Below, one piece after another: positions 1 through 9,400 of a stretch of 11,014 bases of DNA. Source of the stretch: Monoraphidium neglectum (taxonomy: Eukaryota; Chlorophyta; Chlorophyceae; Sphaeropleales; Selenastraceae); NCBI RefSeq assembly GCF_000611645.1, contig NW_014011644.1:1-11014 (forward strand). The letters run 5' to 3'. Numbering within the stretch: position 1 is the stretch's first letter; each line of letters starts with the position of its first letter. The translations under genes were made by a program, and so were the position numbers. The notes beneath the pieces are model-generated. The model was not told where the DNA came from. It searched no databases and saw only the letters and a list, made by a program, of their open reading frames with translations.

Positions 1-342
1 CCCCAGGGCAACTGCCCCGTGTGCCACGAGTACCTCTTTGACTCCCACGCGCCCATCAAGGAGCTGCCCTGCGGCCACTTCCTGCACTCCAGCTGCTTCG
101 CCCAGTACACCCGCTACAACTACACCTGCCCCGTCTGCTGCAAGTCCATCGGGGACATGAGCGTGTACTTCAAGATGATAGACTCCCTGCTGGCCGCAGA
201 GGCGCCCCGCCTGCCGCCGCAGTACGCCAGCCAGACCCAGGCCGTGCTCTGCCACGACTGCGGGCGGCAGGGGCTCGCCAGCTGGCACTTTGTGTACCAC
301 TCGTGCCAGCACTGCCGGTCGTACAACACGCGCGTGCTGTGA
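1..342 (+). CDS. BRUTUS/RCHY1-type E3 ubiquitin ligase, C-terminal RING-H2 and zinc ribbon (5' partial)
   Basis: The frame is open from base 1 to the TGA at 340-342 and gives the last 113 residues; the start lies outside the window. A RING-H2 finger is complete: Cys5, Cys8, Cys24, His26, His29, Cys32, Cys43 and Cys46, ending in the phrase YTCPVCCKSIGDM. A linker helix (about 52-67) is followed by a zinc ribbon with Cys84-x2-Cys87 and Cys102-x2-Cys105 and the tail SYNTRVL. This order is known from CHY-zinc-finger E3 ligases: RCHY1/PIRH2/MIEL1, and the plant and algal BRUTUS proteins, which add N-terminal hemerythrin domains and control iron-deficiency signalling by ubiquitinating transcription factors. 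The wording around the RING end and ribbon looks closer to BRUTUS than to RCHY1, but the deciding N-terminus is off the window. The family call is firm; the subfamily is an inference. Codons end almost always in G or C, as in the neighbouring gene's exons. Confidence 0.92.
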   Translation, partial: PQGNCPVCHEYLFDSHAPIKELPCGHFLHSSCFAQYTRYNYTCPVCCKSIGDMSVYFKMIDSLLAAEAPRLPPQYASQTQAVLCHDCGRQGLASWHFVYHSCQHCRSYNTRVL

Positions 343-1154
343 TACGCGCGGCCCCGCGCACGCGCGCGCCGCTTTGGGCGCGGGCGGGTCGAGGCATGCA
401 AGCTGTTTGGGCGTCAGGAGCGCGGCTGGCGCCCCTCCGGTGCCTGCTTTTTGCGGTGTGGCTCTCGGCACTGCTGGTCGCTGGTCTTCTGTTAGCTCTG
501 CTGGGGTTTGGGTGCCGCGTGTTTGGCTTCAGGGGGGCCACGCAAAACCTGTTCTGCAGCTTTTCTGCCCGGGCGGGCTGGGCAGCCGCAGAGGAGACTC
601 GCCTGCGGCTGGGACCAACGGCTGGTCCTTTGCACGCAGCGTCACCTGGGCCGCGCCGAGGGTGCAATGAATGGTGTCTGCCAACCCTTGCCGGGTGTGG
701 CCTCCGAGCCGGGGGCGAAGTTCCGTCTAAGCCCCGTCACTTAATGTTGCGAGCGGGGGCCGCGGCCGCCGGATTTGCGGCGCGATGCGAGAGCAACCTC
801 TGTCGGTTCCCTTGGAAACGTGCCCGAGCCCACACACGCGGCTCGGCGCCTGCCTGTGCGCCTGACTGTGTGCGTCTATGTGAAACGTTCCCGCGCAGCG
901 CCTGACTCGGCTGCCCACGTAGCGAGCACGCGCCTGCACCATGCTCACACCTGATGTTGAGTGAAAGGAAGCAGCTCCCCCGCCATGCAGCAGGGGCACT
1001 TGCTGCTTGACGGCGGCGCAAGACTCGAGAGAGACGGATGAAACACGCAACAATGCTGCCGAGCGTGTCGGCTGCACCTGCACTGCCTGTGCACACACGG
1101 CGCCCTTGAGTCGATGAAGAGCACGGCAGGAATGTTGAAACTCTGCTATTCTTG

Positions 1155-1159
1155 TGTAA
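1155..1159 (+). other. TGTAA polyadenylation signal
   Basis: TGTAA is the dominant polyadenylation word in chlorophyte nuclear genes and lies about 10-20 bases before the cleavage site. This is the first copy on the plus strand after the stop codon at 342, so it is the best candidate for the end of the RING gene transcript. Confidence 0.5.
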
Positions 1160-1179
1160 TCTCGATGTCGCGTGTCAAG

Positions 1180-1184
1180 TGTAA
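1180..1184 (+). other. second TGTAA polyadenylation signal
   Basis: A second TGTAA follows the first by 25 bases. It could be an alternative signal for the same transcript. No further TGTAA occurs on the plus strand before the convergent gene. Confidence 0.35.
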
Positions 1185-1189
1185 GCGCT

Positions 1190-2927
1190 GTTGGTCTGAG
1201 CAACGCACCCTTCAAGCGGTGGGGCTCTCTCGCTGTGCGGGCTGCGGGGAGACTGATGCACCCACCCATAGTCAACATCCCAGTGCTGGCTGCAGCCTGC
1301 GATTCTGCCATCCCTGTGATTGCATGTTTGCACAAGACACCGGCGTTACCCTGTGGGGTGGAGCAAGGTGCGGATCCAGTGCCCTGCCGCCTGGCGCATG
1401 GTTCCTGGCACGCAGGCGTGCAAAACACGGCGCCCCCGGAGTAGATTACTCTGCGCGCGCTCGTGGATGCATGCACTGGGCAAGCAGGCGGGCACAGCCT
1501 GCGTGCCATGCCAAACGGCGGTGTTGGCAAGTCCTAGCCGATGTGCCTTCCTGTGAACGCAGGCGGGCTGTGGAAGGGGGAGTACGGGTGGTAGCCACCG
1601 CGGCGCACCAGCGATACTGTACCGCCACGTGTGCATGAATGCTCAATATCTACCTAACAAGAGTGCAAGGTTGAGCCGATGGCGGCAAAAGGCGGTTTCA
1701 AAGGAAGAAAGCCCTGCAAGATTCGAGGTGCATGCAGGAAGGATGCATTCCCTGAAGGGCATCAAAGGCACACGGCCTACACGATCTCAAGCAGCACAAT
1801 GCACGACCTCTCCGCGTGTCAATACATATGCAAGTGGTATGGTGGCTTTCTAAAACCGCCGTGGTGCGACGGCAGCAGGGAGGGTACAGCCTGCGCAAGA
1901 GCCCCCCAGTGCAGCAGCCGCACTCACTGCCGTGCATCTGTCTGCAAGGTTGCTGCCGCCGAAGGCGGGCAGGGCGTAGCCCGAGATGGGTGAACCACTT
2001 TGTGTGAGCGAGGAGCAATACCTGGATTGCGAAAATTGGCTGCAGGCAAGAGCACCTCCCACGTGCGCAGGGACCCCTGCTGCCGCTTTGGCGCAGTGCT
2101 CTCTCTGTGCGCGTTCGCTTTTGGACGCCGCCGCGTTCAAGAGAGTACAGGCAGGAAAGCGTGACAGTTGTTGGGGACGCAGTGCTTGTTGTGTTGAGGG
2201 GACAGCCGCTTCTGGAAGAGCAAGCGGCGCGCCGCTTGGCGTGGTTGTTTCCGTATGTGTGCAGCAAAATGTGTGTGGGGCTCCGTGAACGCGCTGGATG
2301 GGGTTGTGGTTGTGCCAAGCAGGTGCGCGAAAGGAAGCCCACAGGCGGCATCGCGCACGCTCACCCAGGGGACTACGGTGGAGAAGCAGACCAAAACTAC
2401 GGGTCTATGTTCGGGAGGCTGTCGCGCCGCCGCCACATGGCAGCTGCTGAGCAGCAGCTCAGCGGCAAGCAATTTGGCTGCCAGCGAAGAAGCACCGGTG
2501 GCCTCACAAAAGCAGGGAGTGCAAGCAATCTCGCAAAACAAAACAGCCACAAGAACCTTTGAAGTGCGGGTGTGCAAGCACGCACAGCTGGGCACTATCA
2601 GTTGACAGGCTGCTGCTGCGGTGTGCTGGAGGGAGGGCGAGACTCTTGAAAGTGACCGACAGCAGCTGCGCTGCGAGCACACACACCTTGGGGCCAGCCA
2701 GATTGAAAGGCAGGCACAAGGGGCACACGAGCACACCAGGCCGCCAACGGCGTTCAGGGAAGGTTGGGGCTGCCTGGGTTGTCGAACAGGTGTCCAATCG
2801 CTGGGGGCTGGCAAGCTTTAAGAAAGAAAATGAAATGCAGCAAACAAGGAACTCTCCATCCTGCATCCCGTCGCCTCAAACGGCTGCGTGAATGGTGCCT
2901 CGTGGCACAGCCTCTCTGCAACCCCTA
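1190..2927. other. tail-to-tail intergenic region, including the 3' UTR of the minus-strand gene
   Basis: This stretch of about 1.7 kb lies between two convergent genes. Open frames of 60-225 codons exist on both strands, but none shows the third-position G/C bias of the real exons, none has a convincing splice partner and none resembles a known protein. It must contain the 3' UTR of the coiled-coil gene, yet I find no TGTAA on the minus strand here (no TTACA on the plus strand). I see no tRNA, rRNA or transposon ends. Confidence 0.5.
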
Positions 2928-3449
2928 TCACTGCCGCGCCGCGGCGCCGCTCCCTGACGCGCCCACGCCGACCGCGGCCGCAGCGCCGCCACTGCGGCCC
3001 ATCGCCTCCGCCGCCTCCTGGTCCAGGCTGCACAGGGCCAGCCGAACTGCCGCATCCACCCCCTGCTTTAACACCTCTGCGGCGGCGGCGGCGCCGCGGA
3101 CGCCGCTGATGCCGCTGCTGGCGCCGGCGCCGCGGCCCGCCTTGGCGGGCGCGGGGCCCGCCGCCGCGGGCGCCTGGTCGGCGCCGCCGCCGTCCGCGCT
3201 GTCCCTGGACATGCGCGGCGCAGCCCGCTGCTGCTGCTGCTGCTGCTGCTTCTGCTGCTGGGCAGCCGCCACGGCGGCGGCGGCCGCCGCCTGGTGGCGC
3301 GAGAGGACCATATCCTTCCACGGCCCCTGCAGCTGCTCCGCCTCCTCCTCCGAGATCCTGACCTCGCTAAGCTCCTTGCAGGCCTGGCACAACTGCAGCT
3401 GCAGGGGCGTCAGCGTGTGCTGCAGCACCCGCGGCACCACACTGGCCGC
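2928..3449 (-). CDS. coiled-coil gene, terminal exon 23 (stop TGA)
   Basis: The acceptor CCAACGAACCCAG is followed by 173 codons and TGA at 2930-2928. The first 50 residues (ASVVPRVLQHTLTPLQLQL, CQACKELSEVRISEEEAEQL) look folded and helical. Then come an Ala run, a Gln run broken by one Lys, a Gly/Pro/Ala low-complexity stretch, a second predicted helix (AEVLKQGVDAAVRLALCSLD) and a Gly/Ala tail. The repeats could expand or contract between strains. No conserved domain recognised. Confidence 0.82.
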   Translation of the reverse strand, partial: AASVVPRVLQHTLTPLQLQLCQACKELSEVRISEEEAEQLQGPWKDMVLSRHQAAAAAAVAAAQQQKQQQQQQQRAAPRMSRDSADGGGADQAPAAAGPAPAKAGRGAGASSGISGVRGAAAAAEVLKQGVDAAVRLALCSLDQEAAEAMGRSGGAAAAVGVGASGSGAAARQ

Positions 3450-6368
3450 CTGGGTTCGTTGGGACGGGTGCACACGGTGTGCATAGGTAAGATGAAAGCA
3501 GCCAAAACGCGGAGCCTGCGTCACAAACTATTTAAGAGACTACATGCAGGTGTGTGGATGAATGGAGGCGGCGCGGCCGTGGACAGGCAGCCCACAGCCA
3601 AAAGACATCCTCTTGGGCCCATAGGCGTGGCTCTCACAGGCGGCCAGCCCGCGCTTCGTTTGAAACCCGGGGGTCCTTGCCTTGGTGGCCGTGTTGGCCG
3701 CGACCTCGTGGAGGAGGTGCTGCGGCAGCCGCGTGGCGAGGTCCTTCTTGAGCTGGGGGCCGCACAGGGCGGAGAGCGTATGGTGGCGGGGGGTAGGTGG
3801 GGCGGGCGGGGCCTGGGCCTGGCCGCGTCAATCCCCGGCTCCCAGCCGGCGGCACTGCTGCAATACGCTCAAAACCCCCGACTCAGGGCAACCCACTCAA
3901 GAGCCCTGAGTCAGGGTTCTTGGTCGGGTCGCGGTACTGCGAATGCTGATCACTTGTCAGCAGCAGCGAACCAACTTAAACAGCAAAGGCGCGCACGCGC
4001 ACGGGGGCAGCGACTGCGGCGGTGGCCCACCTTCCGCATGTCTGCCAGCAGCGCCAGCTCGCGCCCCTGCTGCTGGCTGATCTCCTTCTTCAGCGCCTTA
4101 CAGGCCGCCGCCTCGGCGCCGCCGGCGAGCAGCTTTTCAATTTCCCTCTCTTTCGCCTCCAGCTGCCGCTTCTGCGCCGCGTTGGCCTCCACCTGCTGCC
4201 TGTGCTCCTCGGCCAGTGTCGCCAGCTGTGCTTGTTCACGTGAAGAGAGCAGCAAACGATGAGGGAGGTGGTGAATGCGAGGTCGCAGCCCACTGAACGC
4301 GCAGACGATTCAGCCGACAATCAAGAAGAGCAAATCCAGTGCTGCGGCACATTGGGCGGTTTGGTAGCGATTGCAACGCTGATGCCGAGCCCGCCGCGCA
4401 CCTGCTCGTCCCGCGCCGCCACCTGCGCCTTTGCATGCTTCACGGCGTTGGCGTGCATCCCCTGCGCGAGCGCGGTGCGGCGGTGGTCGAGCCCGCCGGC
4501 GACGATGGGTGGCCCTGCGCGGCTAACGAGCCGGCCTGGTAGGATGGAGGGGCAGTTTTGATGCGCGCCATCCAGGGCTGGTATGCGTGGACCCAAGAGC
4601 GCGCGGCAGCGCGTTCTCAGAGCGCCTCGGCGCGCTGGGGTGGCAAACACGCGCGCGCCGCTCACCGGCTGCGGCTCCGCCGCCGCCGCGGCCGCCGCCG
4701 CCGCCGCCTCTGCCGCCTTGATGCGCTCCTGCAGGCGCTCGCTCCTGGCCTTGGCGGCGTCCAGCTCCTTCTGCAGCTTGTTGCTGGCCGCCACCAGGGC
4801 GTCCAGGGCGTCTTGGCTGGCCTTGTCGCCCGAGCCGACCTGCGGGGTTGCCAAATTTCACGACAGTTGCGGGCGGAGGGTGAGGAGGGCGGCGGCGCGG
4901 CGGCGAGGGGGCGCAAGCGGGGGCACCGCGGACGCGCGGGGCGGTCAGGGGGCCGCCGGCCGCCGCGCTCCCCGGGCTGGGCGGCGCGGGGCGGCCCGGC
5001 GTTGGTGGCTGTCGGGCGCGAGACAAAGGAGGGCTGCTTGAACACAAGGGGCTGCGGCCCTCAAGGTGGGCGACCCACCGTGCCCCTAAGCTGGGCGACT
5101 TGTTTCTGCGGGTAGGGGCCACACAGGGAGGGGGGCGACGGCGACGTTGGATGGTGCGACATGGCCGGTGCCACGAGTGCTGAGTCGTTAGCCTCAGCGC
5201 CGGCGCAGCAACGCGGCGGACGCAGCCAATCATCAAGGCCAGAGCACCCCCTCTGCCCGCGTTGCGCGTGCTTCATCCTCAAGACGAATCCCGAGCAATG
5301 GCGACCGCCGCCCACCTGCAGGCGCCGCTTCTCCTTCTCTGACTCCAGCCGCTCCCCCCTCTCCGCCTCACGCTGCTCGACGCGCTGCGCCTGCGCCCTG
5401 TTCCATTTGTCTGCGTCCGCCTGCAGCCCCTGCGGGCGCGCGGGCGCGCGAGTGGATCGATGCACGGGAGGTTTGCAGCGGCAAGGTTGGCCGGCCCCAG
5501 CCGCGGCGACCCGTTTGGAGGTCCGCCTATTTGACGGCCGCCCGGGCGGCTGGCTGCACTGGTTACGCAAGCGCGGCCAGGCGGGGCAATGCTCGCGAAA
5601 TGACCGATTGACAGGCCCTAGGGCCCTTACCTCCATCTGCGACTCAAGCTGCAGGGGGCGCGGCGCGGTGGTCGGGGTCAGTTGCAAGGTGACGTGGGCT
5701 GAGGTGCATGGCGAGGGGCCGTCCCTCCGGCGCGCTCTCAAGCATTGTTGCTCATTTCTTCAATCCCATCAGCCTAGCATATCAAATCCCATGACCCTGG
5801 ACGGCTCCGGATGGGCGGCCGCGGATTGCTGTCGCAACCAACCTGTTCAAGCCCACACGAGGAGAGCAAGGCCTGCCGGTACTCACCCTGGAGATTTTGA
5901 TGGCCTGCTCCTTCAGCGCCTTGTCCTTGGCCCCCAGCTCTTGCCGCAGCCCCTGCTCGCGCTGCTGGCTGCTGCGGAGGTCCCCCTCCGCCTGCGGCGC
6001 GCGGCAGAGTTCCGACAAGACGCAGACCAGTTGCAGGAGCAAGCGCGGCTTCACCGGCAAGATGGGATGGGCGGCGCAAGCTCTTGAACAAGGGCGAGTG
6101 CCGTCAGCACGCCGCGGGGTAGGCCCAGGCACTCTCCCGAGGCCCACCTTGTTGGCGCGCTTCTCGGCCGTGGTGGCGCGCTCCTGCGCCTGGCCTTGCG
6201 CGAGGTGCTGCTGCTGGCGCATGGCGTTGGCCTGCCCTTTGGCCGTCCTGAGGGCTTCCTTGACACCGCCCAGCTCCTCCTGGGTTAAGAAGCGTGGAAG
6301 GTTGTGTGCGTGTGTGTGTTTGTGTGTGTGTTTGTGTGGGTGTGTGTGCGTGCGTCTGTGCGTGCGTG

Positions 6369-6403
<35 letters not shown>

Positions 6404-9400
6404 ATGCGCTTGTGTGTGTGTGTGTGTCTGCGTGTGTGTGTGTGTGTCGGGGGGAGGGGAGGGGATGCGTCCAAACCGGAGGCGGGCAGTTGTGCTCACG
6501 ACAAACGGGGAGAGTCGAGACGAGGAGCTGTGACACGAGCAGGCGGGATACGAAGGTGAGCCTGCGAGCCAATCGGTTGACACAAGAAATCGGGGCCGCC
6601 GTACGGCGGCGCAGGCCAGCAGGGCCGCCAGGACGCAGCATCCCAAGACAGGGCCAGTCAAACAAAGAGCGCAGCGCGCGCTCACCTTGAGCTCGGCCTT
6701 CTCAAGGCCAAGCTGCTCCAGCTGGGTGGTCGCCTCGCCCAGCGTTGCCTCCAGGGCCTGGCTGGCCGCGGTGGCCGCCTGCAGCTCCCGCGCATTCATG
6801 GTCTGTGTGCACAGGCAAGGGTTGATCAGCCCACAATTCATGAAAGGTGAAGGCCGCGTGAGGGTGAGGGGGCCCCACTGCAAGAACAGGTGCCCAGGAC
6901 CTGCAGCAGCAGGTGTGCCGCGCAAACGAAGCGGTTGTGAATTTGCAGGCGACACGGCCGTCCTCGGCGCGGCCGCCTCAGCCTCATCGCGGGGCAGTGC
7001 TGGATGGCGGGCTCACGCCCCCATGTGAGCGCCTCGCACCTCGACCACGTTGCCGATTATGCCGTGGACGAACTCCTGGGCGGCCCCTTGCGCAGCAGCA
7101 CGGCGGAGCAGGATCTGGTAGCAAAGCCGGAGTTGAGCGGTGGCGGGCGGGGGCCTTGATCGGGTCCAGATATACTAGGATTGAGCGACACATGAGCAGC
7201 AACGCAAGCAGCCTGCACGCCAAGAATGCACCCTGCTGGTGTTCTTATTCACAAACAGTGTGAGCACCTAGGGTTCAGCAGCGAAGGTGCATCTCATCGT
7301 TTGATGCAAGCCTAAAGAAGTGATAAAACCCCAACCATCGCCACGCACCTTGAGACCCTCGATCTTCTGCTTGGCGGCAGCCAACACCTGCTTGTAGGTG
7401 GCCAGCTCCTGAATGACGGGCGGCAGCGGTGGGCCGCGGCTGAATGTCCAAGTTGTCTGATATAAGCAAAAAACACGGCAAGCACTACTGTACACACCCC
7501 GCCCCCCGCATGATCAGTCCAAACGCTCGGCCGTCAGCCCAGCGCTCAGGCACCAGGCAGCGCAGAGCAGCCAGACAGGTTTGGTCGAGGCAGCGGTGGT
7601 AGTGCGGCTGGACTGTTCTGCCTCAATGCGGCAAGGGAGTCACCTTGTGAAGCATCGCAGCCACCAGCACCAGCTGGCGCCGGCCCTCCTGCGTGATGGG
7701 GACGACAAGACCGTGTGGGCTTGCGCAGTGGGGCGTCAGGTGGTCAAGCAGCTTGATGCTGTGCTAAGTGCTAAGCACAGTGCCTCTGCCCTGCCCTGGG
7801 GAAACGAGGCCTCAAACACCACAACGTATGCAGCAAACCCTCGCGGCCTGTACTGGTTTGCCATGTTCACCTGCACCTCGACGAGGCTCGCGCGCAGCGC
7901 CTCCACCTCCGCGGCGCTCTGCTGCTGCGCAGCGCAGGCCTGCGCCAGCTGAGCCTGCGTTGGAAGCGTTGGTTGTTGAGGAGACAGCAAGCAAGAGCGC
8001 AGGATGAAGGCTTGAGGGCTTACATAGAATTCTAAGCTCAGCGGCAGCACAGTATGCTCACACAATGAGCAGAGCGCGTTCCCTGACGGCTGCCAACGCC
8101 CTCATAAATTATCACGCACCTCCTTGGCCGCCAGCAGCCCCAGCAGCGCCGCCATGGTGGCGCGCGCCTCGGCCCCCTTGGCCTGGAGTTGATAAAGCAA
8201 GGACCCCAGCGGTGGTGATGAGGAGGTCGTATCCATGGAACGAGCTTGCTGTGGATCAGGCTTGACACTGCAATCACGGCATTTCTGATGACATCAGCAC
8301 GCTCCGCCAATAGAGCACCCATCACGACTGAGCATACATCAGATGAATGTATACATTGTGCGTGCTCCTCTTCGCTGGTGGCTCATGAAAGGTGCAGTCA
8401 AAGCGTCGATCGCACAGCGAGCTTGGCCCTCGCTGCACAATGAACGCATCTCTCACCTGCGCCGCCTCCAGCTCGGCCCGCTTGGCTTCGAGGGCGTCCT
8501 CCTGCGCCTTCAGCTCGGCGTCGTTGGCCTCGGCGGCTCTGGCGGCCTGCGCCAGGGCCTCCTAGGGTTGATTTGCACATACATGTGTGAGCAGCCGCAG
8601 GGACGAGAATTTTTCAGCTGTTTGAGCCGTGCATCCTCAGATGCCATGCAACATGCTTTGAAAGTTCCATCAGTCAGGCCCATAAGCCAAGTTTCAGCAG
8701 CTGTGAATGCGGAGCACACCTGCAGCTGGTTGGCGGTGCTGGACGCCTCCGCAGTGGCCGCCCGTGCATCCGCAAGCTGCAGGGTGAGGGTGGATGGGTT
8801 GGGTGGTGGTGGCCTGTGAGTGCTGCCCGCAAGCGCACGCATGCAATCCAGCACCACCTCCAGATCCATCACCACCTTACGCGCGCGGACGCTCACCTGC
8901 TCGGCCAGCGAGTCCCTCTCGCCCTGATCGATTAGTGGATGGCAAAGGCGGCGGAAGTGGCGGTTAACTCGATTGATTCTCGTGAAAATTGAAGGCTGGA
9001 TGCAAGTGTCAGCATGTTGCGAACGATTTCATACGGGACATGGTGTGGTGATGCATGACTCAGGTTGCTGCTCAACACCAGCGCAATTTGCAAGGCGCTC
9101 AGACCAGCAGCAGGATTCGCAGGGCATCAATGGCGCCCGCAAGCTCACCTGAGCTTCGTTGCAAGCAGCGTTGAGCTCTGTGATCTGCATGAGGTTGGGT
9201 TGTTGCAGCTCAGAAATGTGCAAGCCCATGATATCTTGATGCTGGGCGCTCCTTGTGCCTACTGATGCAGGCTCCCAATGATGTCACCAGCCCGTCATGC
9301 TGGAAAGCATGTCAACGTGCTGGTGGCCCGTTGGCTTGTACTGCTACATGCAAATTTATTTACCTTCTCATCCCGCTCCCTGAGGTCCCCCTGCGAAGGG

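Larger units (their letters stand above)
343..1190 (+). other. probable 3' UTR of the RING/zinc-ribbon gene
   Basis: From the stop codon to the paired TGTAA words at 1155-1184 there is no frame with the strong G/C third-position bias of the real exons here. Both strands contain open frames, but these mix codon endings freely and resemble no protein I know. A 3' UTR of about 830 bases is normal for green algae. The exact cleavage site cannot be placed without transcript data. Confidence 0.55.

Noticed and set aside
727..1530. 267-codon open frame on the minus strand
   Set aside because: It overlaps the likely 3' UTR of the RING gene, lacks G/C third-position bias and has no recognisable motif.
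2107..2562. 151-codon plus frame with a helical-looking stretch (LLEEQAARRLAWLF)
   Set aside because: Codon endings are mixed, unlike every real exon here, and no splice partner or homology is evident.
343..2927. tRNA, snRNA or transposon in the tail-to-tail region
   Set aside because: I looked for a T-loop motif followed by a CCA-like stem, terminal inverted repeats and transposase-like frames, and saw none.
3294..4262. 322-codon open frame on the plus strand
   Set aside because: It runs antisense across exons 21-23 and two introns of the minus-strand gene. Its openness follows from the G/C-ending codons of the real exons, and its middle is unlike any protein.
5161..6087. 308-codon open frame on the plus strand
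   Set aside because: Antisense to exons 15-17 and their introns; Cys/Arg/Ser-rich composition typical of a shadow frame.
6303..6446. Tandem repeat as a CRISPR array or telomere-like sequence
   Set aside because: It is a simple imperfect TG microsatellite without spacers or a telomeric unit.
6104..6955. 283-codon minus frame rich in His-Thr repeats
   Set aside because: It contains exon 13 in the right frame but then reads through the intron's CA repeat, which makes the artificial His-Thr run; a splice donor lies right after exon 13.
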